A DNA stretch of 64,000 bases from Chitinophaga sp. Cy-1792 (GCF_011752935.1 NZ_VWWO01000002.1:1984001-2048000), one strand, 5' to 3'; positions 18,081-27,234 are shown, counted from the first letter of the stretch. Numbers and translations: made by a program. The notes: a model not told the origin generated them from the sequence alone.

Positions 18081-20099
18081 ATGCTGCCCGCCAATCCTTT
18101 GAAAAAATGTTTACTGATTCCGCTGTGGCTGATACTGCTGTCACCTGCCAGCGAGGCACAATCAGCGCAGCCAGACAGCTTTGAAATGGAGCTGCTTCAC
18201 CACTCAGCGAAGGATACGGAACGCGTAGATATTCTCAATAAAGCCTCCCGGGCCTTTTTTACCAAAGATGCACAGATAGCGGAAAAATACGCCAATGAGG
18301 CATTGGGCCTCAGCGCACAGCTCCATTATATGAACGGGCGCATCTGGGCACAGCGTAACCTGGCCCTCGTCGAAAATACCCGGGGCCACCTCGACAAACA
18401 GATGCAGCTGACCCTCAGCTCCCTGAAGCTCGCAGAAAGCATCAATGACCTGCATACCCTGAGCATCCTGTATAACGACATGGGGAACATCTTCACAGAA
18501 CAAAACAGCCCCAGAGACGCCCTACCCTATCTTCTCCGGTCGCTCGCAATAAAAAAGAGCCTCCACGAAATTTCAGAAATCAGCAAGACACTTAATAATA
18601 TAGGATCAGCCTACCTGGCTCTGCATGTACTGGATTCTTCCCTGCTATTCCTCCATGAAGCAGAGGCGATGAAGCTGGCGCAGAATGATCGCAGGGGACT
18701 GGCCTATACCTACGAAAACCTGGGGCTGGTGGCCATGTTGCAATACCGCCTGGAAGACGCGTTGCATTATCACCAGCTGTCCAACGAATGCTACCGAGAA
18801 GCCGACAACCAGCTGGGAATGGTTAAATCCAGTCTGAACCTCGCCGAGGTACAAACCTTCATGGGTGATCTCATCAATGCAGAAAAGAACCTGCAGCAGG
18901 CCCATGCCGGCAATGTGGTGCTGAAGAACGTGAAAAATGAGATGATCTATTATAAGATCAGGTATGAGCTGGATAGTACCCGCAATGATTACCGGTCGGC
19001 GCTCAATAACTATAAAGCCTATACGGAGCGCAATATGGAATTTTTCAACCTGGAGAAATCCAGGCAGATATCCCGCAGCCAGGAAAAGTACGAAGCAGAG
19101 AAAAAGCAAAAGGAGAACATCTTACTAAAAAAAGAACAACAGATACACCTCGCCACCATACAGCAACAGCGCATGCTGGTGTTTTCTGCTACCCTGCTGT
19201 TTATCATTCTGCTGGTCATTACGTTTATGCTGTACCGTATGTTTAAAAAGCAAAAGCTGCTTACCCGTGAACTCAACAGCAAAAACCAGGAAGTGTCTCT
19301 TCAAAACCATATTATCCTTGAGCAGAATACAACATTGGAAAGTCTGAACCAGGTAAAGGATAAAATCTTCTCTGTGATTTCCCATGACCTGCGTTCTCCG
19401 CTGGCGATCCTGGAAGGCCTGCTGTTTCTGCTGCGCGATGAAAGGATCACGCAGGAGCAGTTTAAGTTTTATTCAGATGAGTTATGGAGAGATGTAAAAA
19501 ATACCTCCTACATGATGGATAATATGCTGCAATGGGCCAGCAACCAGATGAAAGGCATTGGTGTCAGGGCAGATGATTTTGATATATTGCTCCTGCTTAA
19601 CCAGGAATTTGAACTGCTGCAGACACTGGCCAAACAGAAAGATGTTTCCTTACAGCATGAACTATCGGGATCGTTGATGGTATATGCCGACCCTGAAATG
19701 ATCAGGATGGTATTGCGTAACCTGATCAGCAATGCGATCAAGTTTACCCCCGGCGGCGGTAAGATATCTGTGAGCGCCAGAATAGACCGGACTTTCGCTG
19801 AGGTCATCGTTCGTGATAATGGTACCGGCATACCGTTAGAAAACCAGCACCGTATCTTCTCCAATATTTACTACAGCACATCCGGCACGCAAAACGAAAA
19901 GGGCTGCGGGCTAGGGCTTCATCTCTCCAAAGATTTTGTAGAACGCAACCATGGCCGGATATGGTTTCATAGTACACCAGGAAACGGTAGCAGCTTCTCT
20001 TTCACCGTACCTCTCTCCGATGAAGCCGACACTAACTCCCGCGGCTATACGGTTGTTATCCAGGACCAGGGGAGCAATGGAATGAGCATTGTAAAATAA
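18081..20099 (+). CDS. Orphan TPR-containing sensor histidine kinase
   Basis: A 672-residue protein: signal peptide (to about residue 28), a run of TPR repeats (about 40-320; DALPYLLRSLAIKKSL, LEDALHYHQLSNECY), a coiled segment, one membrane helix (about 365-385), then HisKA with His435 in VISHDLRSPLAIL. The ATP-binding domain has N box NLISNAIKFTP, G1 RDNGTGIP and G2 GCGLGL. It should sense a periplasmic or protein signal through the TPRs and phosphorylate a response regulator, but none is encoded nearby. It converges on the Lrp gene with a 6-bp gap. Confidence 0.93.
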   Translation: MLPANPLKKCLLIPLWLILLSPASEAQSAQPDSFEMELLHHSAKDTERVDILNKASRAFFTKDAQIAEKYANEALGLSAQLHYMNGRIWAQRNLALVENTRGHLDKQMQLTLSSLKLAESINDLHTLSILYNDMGNIFTEQNSPRDALPYLLRSLAIKKSLHEISEISKTLNNIGSAYLALHVLDSSLLFLHEAEAMKLAQNDRRGLAYTYENLGLVAMLQYRLEDALHYHQLSNECYREADNQLGMVKSSLNLAEVQTFMGDLINAEKNLQQAHAGNVVLKNVKNEMIYYKIRYELDSTRNDYRSALNNYKAYTERNMEFFNLEKSRQISRSQEKYEAEKKQKENILLKKEQQIHLATIQQQRMLVFSATLLFIILLVITFMLYRMFKKQKLLTRELNSKNQEVSLQNHIILEQNTTLESLNQVKDKIFSVISHDLRSPLAILEGLLFLLRDERITQEQFKFYSDELWRDVKNTSYMMDNMLQWASNQMKGIGVRADDFDILLLLNQEFELLQTLAKQKDVSLQHELSGSLMVYADPEMIRMVLRNLISNAIKFTPGGGKISVSARIDRTFAEVIVRDNGTGIPLENQHRIFSNIYYSTSGTQNEKGCGLGLHLSKDFVERNHGRIWFHSTPGNGSSFSFTVPLSDEADTNSRGYTVVIQDQGSNGMSIVK

Positions 20100-20105
20100 G
20101 CTGAC

Positions 20106-20567
20106 CTACAACGAAAACGCAGTACTGTTTTTAATTTCCGTCATTACGAAGGAGCTATGCACGTTCGCAATATTTTCTATGGCAGCCAGTTTAGTGGTTA
20201 TAAACTGCTGATAGCTCTTCATATCGTCTACCACAATTTTTAATAAGTAGTCATAGTTGCCCGCTACGTGATAGCATTCCATTACTTCTTCGTGGCGGTG
20301 AATAGCCGCTTCAAACTTACGGAGCAAAGGCAGGGAATGCAGTTGAAGGGAAACGTTGCAATACGCCACCATTGTCTTTCCCAGCTTCTCACCATCCAGC
20401 AGGGCTACATTCTTTTTTATGATTCCCAGCTTCTCGATTTTCTTCAGCCGCTCATAGGTGGGCGTAACAGAAAGGCCGATCTTATGGGCTATTTCTTTGG
20501 TATTTAACCGGGCATCTTCCTGTAATACCTGTAATATCCGGCGGTCTGTTTTATCCAGTATGTCCAT
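20106..20567 (-). CDS. Lrp/AsnC family transcriptional regulator
   Basis: A 153-residue regulator. The N-terminal helix-turn-helix (LDKTDRRILQVLQEDARLNT, then VTPTYERLKKIEKLGIIKK) is followed by the RAM ligand-binding domain (about residues 65-150), with the conserved GNYDYLLKIVVDDM. Lrp-type proteins respond to amino acids and often control neighbouring amino-acid genes. It is divergent from the histidine decarboxylase gene across a 182-bp gap, so control of that gene, perhaps with histidine as ligand, is likely but not shown. Confidence 0.92.
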   Translation of the reverse strand: MDILDKTDRRILQVLQEDARLNTKEIAHKIGLSVTPTYERLKKIEKLGIIKKNVALLDGEKLGKTMVAYCNVSLQLHSLPLLRKFEAAIHRHEEVMECYHVAGNYDYLLKIVVDDMKSYQQFITTKLAAIENIANVHSSFVMTEIKNSTAFSL

Positions 20568-20589
20568 AAAATATAGATTTTGAGGTAGT

Positions 20590-20601
20590 CAGATTTATCT
20601 G
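20590..20601. promoter_or_regulatory. Candidate Lrp-type operator
   Basis: A small inverted repeat CAGAT-TT-ATCTG lies 23 bp upstream of the Lrp gene start, inside the divergent gap with the decarboxylase. Size and symmetry suit an Lrp/AsnC half-site pair and autoregulation. It is short enough to occur by chance. Confidence 0.3.
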
Positions 20602-20749
20602 CGGGAGATAAAAAACAAAGGCGAAAACAGATACAATCATCTACCTAAAAGACAAAATTAGTGTATATTTTCTGAGTTATAGCAAACCACAGATTTATTC
20701 AACCATATATCCCTAGCTTCGCAGGATCATACACCTGTAATTTCAAGAA

Positions 20750-21913
20750 ATGAACGACTTTAAGTTGTCTGCGGCCGACACAACGCGGTTACAGACATTG
20801 TTGGATACTGTAGCAAATGGTACGGCCGGCTTCCTGGGATATCCGGTTTCGAAGGATTTTGATTATTCGCCGCTGATGCCATTTTTGCAATACCCGCTCA
20901 ACAACCTGGGCGACCCTTTCATTCCATCTACATATGCAGTTGGTTCCAGAGACCTGGAAAAAGAAGTAGTCGCATTTTTTGCGCAGCTTTTCCGGGCTCC
21001 GGCCAACGACTGGTGGGGATATGTTACCAACGGCGGGTCTGAAGGCAATCTCTATGCCTTATACCTGGCCAGGGAGCTATACCCCAAAGCGATGGTATAT
21101 TATTCCGCTGCCACCCATTATAGTGTTCAGAAAAATATTCATCTGCTCAATATGCCAGCCATCGTAGTGCGCACACAGGACAACGGTGAAATGGATTATG
21201 ATGACCTGGAGAATACGATTTCCATGAACCGTCAGTTGCCGGTGATCATTCTGGCTAATATTGGCACCACCATGACAGAGGCAAGGGATGACGTGAAGCG
21301 TATCAGGGAGATCCTGGACAAAACGGCGATACGTCAGTTTTATATACATGCCGACGGCGCTTTGTCCGGCAGCTACAGTGGTTTCCTGGAAAACAGGCCG
21401 GCTTTCGACTTTGCCGATGGTGCTCATAGTATTGCTATCAGCGGTCATAAATTTATTGGCTCTCCCGTGCCGTGTGGCGTGGTGATTGCGCACAAGTCGT
21501 ACCGCGACCGCATTGCCCGTTCCGTGGCCTATATCGGCACGATGGACACAACGATCACCGGCAGCCGGAATGGCCATAGTCCGTTGTTTCTATGGTATGC
21601 ATTGAAGCGTTATGGCATTGAAGGCATGCGTGCAAGGGCAATGGCAGCGCTGGAAGTAGCGGCATATGCCACGAGTCGCCTACGGGAAATTGGTGTGGCA
21701 GCATGGCGCAACCCGGATACGTTAACCGTCGTATTTCCGGAGCCTCCGGCCAGCATCAGGAACAAGTGGCAGCTGGCTTCAGAGAATGGCTGGTCACATA
21801 TAATCTGTATGCCTGGCGTAACGAAAGCGCTGATAGATACCTTTATTCATGAAATGGAAACTGCGATGCCGGAAGCACCGCAGGAACAGCTGTACAATAT
21901 GAGTTTTGTTTAA
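20750..21913 (+). CDS. hdc: PLP-dependent histidine decarboxylase
   Basis: A 387-residue group II decarboxylase that should convert L-histidine to histamine and CO2 in the cytoplasm. The Gram-negative HDC pattern is clear: PFIPSTYAVGSRDLEKEVVA near residue 60, WGYVTNGGSEGNLYALYLAR near 90, and the PLP lysine in ISGHKFIGSPVPCG (Lys234, very close to the position I recall for the Morganella enzyme). HADGALSG carries the Asp that contacts the pyridine nitrogen. Length matches the family (about 380). No histidine/histamine antiporter adjoins it, which is unusual for acid-resistance systems. Precursor or signalling roles remain open. A strong hairpin follows. Confidence 0.8.
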   Translation: MNDFKLSAADTTRLQTLLDTVANGTAGFLGYPVSKDFDYSPLMPFLQYPLNNLGDPFIPSTYAVGSRDLEKEVVAFFAQLFRAPANDWWGYVTNGGSEGNLYALYLARELYPKAMVYYSAATHYSVQKNIHLLNMPAIVVRTQDNGEMDYDDLENTISMNRQLPVIILANIGTTMTEARDDVKRIREILDKTAIRQFYIHADGALSGSYSGFLENRPAFDFADGAHSIAISGHKFIGSPVPCGVVIAHKSYRDRIARSVAYIGTMDTTITGSRNGHSPLFLWYALKRYGIEGMRARAMAALEVAAYATSRLREIGVAAWRNPDTLTVVFPEPPASIRNKWQLASENGWSHIICMPGVTKALIDTFIHEMETAMPEAPQEQLYNMSFV

Positions 21914-21928
21914 CCCCGCAAACAAAAT

Positions 21929-21963
21929 CGCCTGAAAGGCAGTATTAAACTGCTTTTCAGGCG
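21929..21963. terminator. Terminator between histidine decarboxylase and nitroreductase
   Basis: A long inverted repeat: outer CGCCTGAAA / TTTCAGGCG, inner GGCAGT / ACTGC with a short AT-rich loop. It sits between two convergent genes, 15 bp after the decarboxylase stop. Confidence 0.8.
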
Positions 21964-21984
21964 ACATATCTACTGAGTTGAATG

Positions 21985-22620
21985 TTATTTTAACTCGATA
22001 ACAAATTCTGTTGAAGGGATGCGTACCTTCTTCATATTAACGAGCCAGTCTGTGTCCTCTTTGCGGTAGCCCAGTGGCAGCATCGTAACACTTCTTAGTC
22101 CGTGGGAACGGAGGTCCAGTAAGGCATCCAGTGCATCATTGTCAAAACCTTCCATCGGTGTGGCATCTACTTTAAGCTCTGCTGCCTGTGCGATGGCGAG
22201 GCCGAAACCTATGTACGACTGACGTGCAGTATGGATAAAGTTAGTGTGCGCTTCCTGTGGCAGGTACATGCCTTTGATCTTATCTGTATAGCTGGAGAAG
22301 CGACCGCGTGGCAAGCCTCTTTCGTCGGTAGTTCTGTCGTATACAGTATCAATTCTTTCTTCTGTGTAGTTGTCCCAGGCGGCAAATACCAGCAGGTGTG
22401 AGCAATCTGCCACAATTTCCTGACCCCAAGCCAACGGAACGATTTTTTCTTTCAGTTCCTGGTTGGTAATTACCAGAATCCTGAATTGTTGTAGTCCTGA
22501 CGAAGTTGGTGCCAGTCGCGCTGCTTCAACAATCTTCGTCACATTTTCCTCACTTACTTTCTTCGTTGGATCATAGCTTTTCGTTGCGTATCTCCAATTT
22601 AAATGCTCAATTAATGACAT
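21985..22620 (-). CDS. NAD(P)H-dependent nitroreductase family oxidoreductase (NfsB-like)
   Basis: A 211-residue FMN protein from the ATG at 22620 (MSLIEHLNWRYATKSYDPTKK), the usual start of the NfsB/NfnB branch. The FMN-binding pattern is present: RYATKSYD, EAARLAPTSSGLQQFRILVI and the C-terminal VTMLPLGYRKEDTDW. It likely reduces quinones or nitro compounds with NAD(P)H as a cytosolic dimer. It stands alone between a terminator and a spacer of about 220 bp in which I see nothing but an AT-rich promoter-like area. Confidence 0.9.
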   Translation of the reverse strand: MSLIEHLNWRYATKSYDPTKKVSEENVTKIVEAARLAPTSSGLQQFRILVITNQELKEKIVPLAWGQEIVADCSHLLVFAAWDNYTEERIDTVYDRTTDERGLPRGRFSSYTDKIKGMYLPQEAHTNFIHTARQSYIGFGLAIAQAAELKVDATPMEGFDNDALDALLDLRSHGLRSVTMLPLGYRKEDTDWLVNMKKVRIPSTEFVIELK

Positions 22621-22788
22621 AATTCCTGTGCTTTTATTGTACTTGCAAAGATAATGCATGCAGCTTCGCTATGGAGGGACGAAAGTAATAAAAATGTTAA
22701 AATATCATCAAAAGACAGCATTTGCATCAATAAAAAATATCATTTTAGCATTTTCCATGATATAAAAAATAGCAGAAAGGCAAAAAAA

Positions 22789-22820
22789 GAGGGTAACAAC
22801 ACCGGAATGCAGCTACCCTC
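22789..22820 (-). terminator. Terminator of the lipoprotein gene
   Basis: A GAGGGTA / TACCCTC stem, followed on the minus strand by seven T residues. It lies 25 bp after the stop codon of the hypothetical lipoprotein gene, the normal spacing for an intrinsic terminator. Confidence 0.75.
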
Positions 22821-22844
22821 TTTCGTATGGTAAGTTTTGTTGTA

Positions 22845-23321
22845 TTATTTTGCTGGAATATTCAGCGGTCGTAAATCTTCTTTTTCGATGCTGTATTCAT
22901 ATGCCTTTCTGGAGAGTGTATCTACGTAGATCCATGCTGCTGTTGAGAATACCATTCCTTCTCCGTTGTCTACATCGCCGCCGAGCTGTAATACGACATA
23001 GGTCGCGGAATCTGTTTTACGCATGGAGTCCCAGATCCAGTTAACATCTTTTTCATACTTATATCCCTGTACTATTTTAACACCTTCAGGTGTCCGGAGA
23101 TAGCCTTTCATCACATCATCTATCCATGATAAACGTTTAATGGTGCTGGTATCCATATCAATCGTTTCACCATCGTCTGCACTATTTCCCTGTGTACTAT
23201 CGATCAGTTCACTGGCAGCAATTTTCACGGAATCACTTTCAATATTTTTCTCTTTACCTGAAAACAGGCCACAGGAAGTAAACAACAGCACAGCACCACA
23301 TGGAATTAAATACTTTTTCAT
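22845..23321 (-). CDS. Hypothetical lipoprotein
   Basis: A 158-residue protein from the ATG at 23321. It starts MKKYLIPCGAVLLFTSCGLF, a typical lipoprotein signal with cleavage before the Cys of FTSC. The mature part is acidic at first (ESDSVKIAASELID) and then folds as a mixed domain with several Trp residues (about 65-150). No family is recognised. It is single, with its own terminator, and divergent or tandem partners are not evident. Probably anchored in the periplasmic leaflet of a membrane. Confidence 0.65.
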   Translation of the reverse strand: MKKYLIPCGAVLLFTSCGLFSGKEKNIESDSVKIAASELIDSTQGNSADDGETIDMDTSTIKRLSWIDDVMKGYLRTPEGVKIVQGYKYEKDVNWIWDSMRKTDSATYVVLQLGGDVDNGEGMVFSTAAWIYVDTLSRKAYEYSIEKEDLRPLNIPAK

Positions 23322-23404
23322 AGTATACGCTAATGTTGACATCAGATCTAAAAAAAATTTAATAACAGCGAATCTAGTGAATTTCTATTGAAAATGAATG
23401 CTTT

Positions 23405-24286
23405 TCAGACACCTTTTTCTGCAATGGAAATTATCTCTGTATTCAGTGTACGACGTAATTGTTGTTCCAGTTGTTTGTCTGCCACAGGAAGCGTCAGCTG
23501 CACTTTAAACAGCACATGGTCTTTTTTGATTTCCATGGTACGGAGGAGGAAACTACCTTTTGCATAATGGCTTTCGAAGGCAGTAATGGAATTTTTCAGG
23601 CGTGTTTCGAGCTGGTCTGGTGTGAAGGCGAGTTTACGGTCCAGTTCAAATTCGATAATTAATTTTTTGATATTCTGTTTAGACTGATTGACAACAATCG
23701 CTGTAAATACGAGGGAGTTGGGCACGATCATAATTTCATCATCATCGTTCTGGAGTACGAGATTGATGAGCGTGATATCCAGTATTTTTCCTTTGTAGTC
23801 ACCGATTTTAACATGATCTCCCAGCGAGAGCTGATCGGAGAACATGATGATGAGGCCATTGATGATATTGGTGATATAATCTTTGGAAAGCAGTGCAATG
23901 GCTGCCGCCACGATGGTGATGCTGGTTACGAACTTGAGCAGGTCGATACCGAAGAGGATCATGACAGACAGGATAAAGAAAACCGTATTCAGCACGGAGC
24001 TGATACGGTTGAGGCCCAGCATGAAATTATCTTTTTCCACGGGTTTGTTGAGCCTGCGGCGGGTATACCATGATATGATGAGGATCCAGGCGAGTGATAT
24101 GACCAGGTTGGCGCCCAGGAAGAAAGAGAGGGCGTTGGTTATTCTGAAGAGCCAGGGAAACTTATCATAGGTGGCTGCATGATTCAGGTTAAAATACACA
24201 ATAGCCAGATAGGCCAGTAATTTGGCTAAAAACAGGATCCGTTCCTTTCGGTTTTTCCGCTTATAGACTGCGTCGGTTAGCATCAT
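23405..24286 (-). CDS. MscS-type small-conductance mechanosensitive channel
   Basis: A 293-residue protein from the ATG at 24286 (MMLTDAVYKRK). About four hydrophobic segments precede the pore helix (SITIVAAAIALLSKDYITNIINGL). Next is the MscS beta domain with FSDQLSLGDHVKIGDYKGKI and IMIVPNSLVF, then an alpha/beta C-terminal domain. Such channels open under membrane tension to release solutes in osmotic downshock. The N-terminal part has one more helix pair than the minimal E. coli MscS. No functional neighbour. Confidence 0.9.
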   Translation of the reverse strand: MMLTDAVYKRKNRKERILFLAKLLAYLAIVYFNLNHAATYDKFPWLFRITNALSFFLGANLVISLAWILIISWYTRRRLNKPVEKDNFMLGLNRISSVLNTVFFILSVMILFGIDLLKFVTSITIVAAAIALLSKDYITNIINGLIIMFSDQLSLGDHVKIGDYKGKILDITLINLVLQNDDDEIMIVPNSLVFTAIVVNQSKQNIKKLIIEFELDRKLAFTPDQLETRLKNSITAFESHYAKGSFLLRTMEIKKDHVLFKVQLTLPVADKQLEQQLRRTLNTEIISIAEKGV

Positions 24287-24358
24287 AGTGGTGTAAATGT
24301 ACAAACCGGGCACATTACTGCCAAATGGTTGCTAACCAGTTAGAACCGGGCAAAGGAG

Positions 24359-24613
24359 CTAATCCATTTTACTGAGGATTTCAGTCCATATGATCCGTGC
24401 GATCTGTTCAGTTTCCACGATCCGTAACCTTTCGGCCACAGTATCGGTATGGTCTGCCGTAAAATTGTTGTTTTGCGGTTGAAAATCCTCCAGTACAAAT
24501 GGCCTGACATCAGGGATAACCTCATACATGGTTTCATGAATCTGGCTATTTACCGTGATGTTAAGTCCATAAGCCTTACCATTGATAATAACTGTTACAT
24601 GATGTTTTTCCAT
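24359..24613 (-). CDS. Small hypothetical protein
   Basis: An 84-residue protein from the ATG at 24613 (MEKHHVTVIINGKAYGLNIT). The first 25 residues look like a two-strand sheet, the rest is helical and acidic. There is no signal peptide. It lies between the mscS-like gene and the DUF6496 gene and is separated from the latter by a terminator. Family unknown. Codon use is consistent with its neighbours, but the gene is short and the call is moderate. Confidence 0.45.
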   Translation of the reverse strand: MEKHHVTVIINGKAYGLNITVNSQIHETMYEVIPDVRPFVLEDFQPQNNNFTADHTDTVAERLRIVETEQIARIIWTEILSKMD

Positions 24614-24643
24614 ACAGATATATGGACAAGGTATGTGCCATAT

Positions 24644-24677
24644 AAAAAGACCGGTGCCGTACGGCATCGGTCTTTTT
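24644..24677. terminator. Terminator after the DUF6496 gene
   Basis: Two 17-nt arms (AAAAAGACCGGTGCCGT against its complement) meet without a spacer and differ by one G-T pair. T-runs flank both sides. It should stop transcripts of the minus-strand DUF6496 gene. Confidence 0.85.
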
Positions 24678-24709
24678 TTGTATATGATTGGATATTGTTT
24701 GAAACGGGT

Positions 24710-25279
24710 TTATGCGTGCATTGCCCTACGCTTGCTGGTGGCTCGTTTCCTGGCCGCTGTGGTGCTTCTTCCTGTTGATTTTTTAACAGTAGTTTTAGCA
24801 TTTTTTTTAGGCATTGCCTTTTTAGCAGTTGCCTTTTTGCCGGTCATGGATTTCGCAGTAGTTTTTTTAGCGGTAGCAGCTCTTTTGGCTGTGGCCCTTT
24901 TAGCGGTTGCCCGTTTGGCAGTGGCAGTTTTGGCAGTGGCACGTTTAGCAGTTGCTTTTTTAGGTGCTGCTTTTTTTGCTGTAGCTTTTTTGGCCATTGT
25001 TTTTTTAGCCATGGTTTTTTTAGCCGTTGTTTTTTTGACGGTGCTACGTTTTGCTGTCATCTTTGGGGAAGATGATTTTGTACTTTTTTTGCCGGAGGAA
25101 GATGATTTTCTTGGCGGAACCTTATCGCCTTCAGCGCGGGCTTCTGATAATCCTATCGCAATAGCTTGTTTTGGGTTCTTTACTTTTGTACCGCTTCTAC
25201 CACTTCTTAATTTACCTTCATGCATTTCCTGCATTACTTTTTTCACCTTACGCTGTACAGCGCTCGAATACTTTGCCAT
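24710..25279 (-). CDS. DUF6496 protein with histone-H1-like Lys/Ala tail
   Basis: A 189-residue, extremely basic protein. The N-terminal about 50 residues ([19 protein letters not shown], then [18 protein letters not shown]) match the small DUF6496 domain. The remaining about 130 residues are a low-complexity tail of A-T-A-K-K / A-T-A-K-R type repeats, with Thr, Ser and Pro interspersed, as in bacterial histone-H1-like proteins (HctA/AlgP type). This suggests binding to DNA or RNA in the nucleoid. The tail is encoded by imperfect DNA repeats likely to vary in number. It is divergent from the KGG-protein gene, which also looks like a stress-phase protein. Confidence 0.75.
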   Translation of the reverse strand: MAKYSSAVQRKVKKVMQEMHEGKLRSGRSGTKVKNPKQAIAIGLSEARAEGDKVPPRKSSSSGKKSTKSSSPKMTAKRSTVKKTTAKKTMAKKTMAKKATAKKAAPKKATAKRATAKTATAKRATAKRATAKRAATAKKTTAKSMTGKKATAKKAMPKKNAKTTVKKSTGRSTTAARKRATSKRRAMHA

Positions 25280-25548
25280 AACAGAAGTTTGAATGGGTTA
25301 TTAAAAGTTTATTGCTCTGTGAATAATGCAAATCATAAGCCAATGCAGATCAGGCATTTCAGGGGGTAAAACTGTGGAATCGGGGGTTTTATTGTGTGTA
25401 TTTTTCTATGTATTGGGTAATGAATTGCACTAATACCACAGTGGGATAACACCCAAAAGGCTGTATTGCATTGAGTTACAGGCGGTGGCACCATAGTTGT
25501 ATAGTTGAGCTATACATAATTTGTTCACTACACTATAAAAGTTGCATT

Positions 25549-25863
25549 ATGGAAAACATGAGGTATCAATCATTTCCCAATGGCAATCCGCAGGATAGTG
25601 CGGTAGAAAAACCTAAGCACAGCAAACGCGGTTTTGCATCCATGGACCCGGAACAACAGAGAGCCATATCCAGAGAAGGTGGACGAGCAGCCCACAAACA
25701 GGGCGTTGCACATAAATTCACATCTGAAGAGGCCAGAGCTGCCGGCAAGAAAGGTGGAGAGGCGGTAAGCCGTAACAGGGAACATATGGCTGCCATTGGC
25801 CGCAAAGGCGGTACAAACCGTGGCAAAAATAAACACAAGGAACAGCAACAACACGTGCTGTAG
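25549..25863 (+). CDS. KGG-repeat stress protein
   Basis: A 104-residue hydrophilic protein from the ATG at 25549 (MENMRYQSFPNGNPQ). It has three copies of the KGG-type motif (PF10685): FASMDPEQQRAISREGGRAA, FTSEEARAAGKKGGEA and MAAIGRKGGTNRG. Proteins of this kind (GsiB, YciG) are induced by stress or stationary phase and are thought to protect like small hydrophilins. It is divergent from the DUF6496 gene across a 269-bp gap in which I found no perfect phylum-type promoter. It ends at a strong terminator. Confidence 0.85.
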   Translation: MENMRYQSFPNGNPQDSAVEKPKHSKRGFASMDPEQQRAISREGGRAAHKQGVAHKFTSEEARAAGKKGGEAVSRNREHMAAIGRKGGTNRGKNKHKEQQQHVL

Positions 25864-25888
25864 CAGCCAGAAAAGATATTCAAAAAGA

Positions 25889-25920
25889 AAAATCCTGTCA
25901 TCATATGGTGACAGGATTTT
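25889..25920 (+). terminator. Terminator of the KGG-protein gene
   Basis: A perfect 12-bp stem AAAATCCTGTCA / TGACAGGATTTT with an 8-nt loop, running into six T residues on the plus strand. It lies 25 bp after the stop. The opposite side can serve the methyltransferase gene. Confidence 0.9.
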
Positions 25921-25953
25921 TTGTATGGTTTAATATCGTGTTATAACAGACTT

Positions 25954-26586
25954 TTATTCCTTGTTGAGCAGTAACACGAGGATACGTGGCACCGGATTGA
26001 TCTGGTCTTCGTCAAAATATTCATTGGCATTAAAGACCTGCAACCCATGCCTGGCAGCTATTTGTACAAACTCCGAAATATGGTGGGTATAGGTTTGTAA
26101 TTCCTGCGGGCCATCAGCAGTTTCATATTTGGCCTTGCTGCCGCCGTACTGACGGAATGGATGCAACTCCCCTATATACAACAATCCGTTTTGCTGTAGT
26201 ACAGCTGCCGCCGAAGCAAAAATATTGTCCAGGTCTTTAATATGCTCCAGCACCAGGCTGAATGAAACCAGGTCAAATTTTCTATCGCCGGCGAATGTCC
26301 ACGGGGCGGTGATATCTGCCTGAATAAAACTAACATTACCCTGCGTGCTGAATTTCTCCCTTGCCTTCGCCAGCATCTCTTCTGAAAAATCAACTGAAGT
26401 TACGCTGATTGCATTTTCAACAAAGAAAGCCGTGTTTTTACCTGTACCACAGCCTATTTCAAGGACATGTTCAATCGTAAACGGGGAAAGGGATTCTCTT
26501 AATGCGAGTGCTTCAAGGTCTCTTGTTCTGTTGATATTGGTATCGTATTGTGATGCCCATTCATTATAAGCTTCTCTGATACTCAT
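25954..26586 (-). CDS. Class I SAM-dependent methyltransferase
   Basis: A 210-residue protein from the ATG at 26586 (MSIREAYNEWASQYDTN). The SAM-binding motif I is VLEIGCGTGKNTAFF (about residues 44-58), motif II VTSVDFSEEMLAKA, and a motif near IQADITAPW. This is the Methyltransf_11/25 type that methylates small molecules. The N-terminal YNEWASQYD is typical of the family. Substrate not predictable. No biosynthetic neighbours. Confidence 0.85.
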   Translation of the reverse strand: MSIREAYNEWASQYDTNINRTRDLEALALRESLSPFTIEHVLEIGCGTGKNTAFFVENAISVTSVDFSEEMLAKAREKFSTQGNVSFIQADITAPWTFAGDRKFDLVSFSLVLEHIKDLDNIFASAAAVLQQNGLLYIGELHPFRQYGGSKAKYETADGPQELQTYTHHISEFVQIAARHGLQVFNANEYFDEDQINPVPRILVLLLNKE

Positions 26587-26804
26587 AGTTTCCGTTGTTT
26601 TCTGGGTTATATGTAAATCTACTTCATTTTCAGGCGCAAGACAAGGACATTTGTCCAACAGGCCCATATTAACAAATCTTTCTGACCGACTTCCGGAGCA
26701 TTCGTTGCCAGCAGCAATCGGGCAGATTTACCAGCTAACTGCATTCCTGCAATTTATCGGGAGAAAGTTTAGCAGTTTTTAATATAGAAAATATTCATAT
26801 TTTG

Positions 26805-27197
26805 ATGAACCATATGAATATAAAAAGCAGTCTGCAATATATACCACTTGCAATAATGACACTAGCCATAGGTTATAGCATTTATACCATCTTAACTACC
26901 AATATATTATTGGCAGGCAAGCACTATTGGGGTATTTTCTTCGTATTGGCGAGTATTGTTGCCATTGTATTGAACCGTAAGACTGGTAAAGTCGTCACTT
27001 TGATTACCTTATTGGCCGGTGCACTTAATCTGATTGCGTTCACACCTGTAATAACTGCCTATACTTTCGGATTTAGTGTAAATAACAACGGCTTAGATCT
27101 AAAGGTGCAACCTTTTTCATTATGGGTTTTGCTGTTATTTATTGTCATAAATATTAAAGCGGCAGGTCGTGTTTTAAGATGGTTTTTTACGAATTAA
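26805..27197 (+). CDS. Hypothetical four-helix membrane protein
   Basis: A 130-residue protein from the ATG at 26805 with four hydrophobic segments: about residues 12-28, 42-60, 66-88 and 104-120. No charged motif or known family is visible. It is more AT-rich than its neighbours. It ends before the long terminator at 27235 and lies just outside the putative island. Function unknown. Confidence 0.5.
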   Translation: MNHMNIKSSLQYIPLAIMTLAIGYSIYTILTTNILLAGKHYWGIFFVLASIVAIVLNRKTGKVVTLITLLAGALNLIAFTPVITAYTFGFSVNNNGLDLKVQPFSLWVLLLFIVINIKAAGRVLRWFFTN

Positions 27198-27234
27198 ACC
27201 AAGTCGACAGCACACGCTGTTGTGTAGGGATATA

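Noticed and set aside
24780..25130. Regular DNA repeats that could be taken for a CRISPR or tandem repeat array
   Set aside because: The repeats are short, imperfect and in frame, and encode the Lys/Ala tail of the DUF6496 protein; there are no spacers of constant length and no cas genes.
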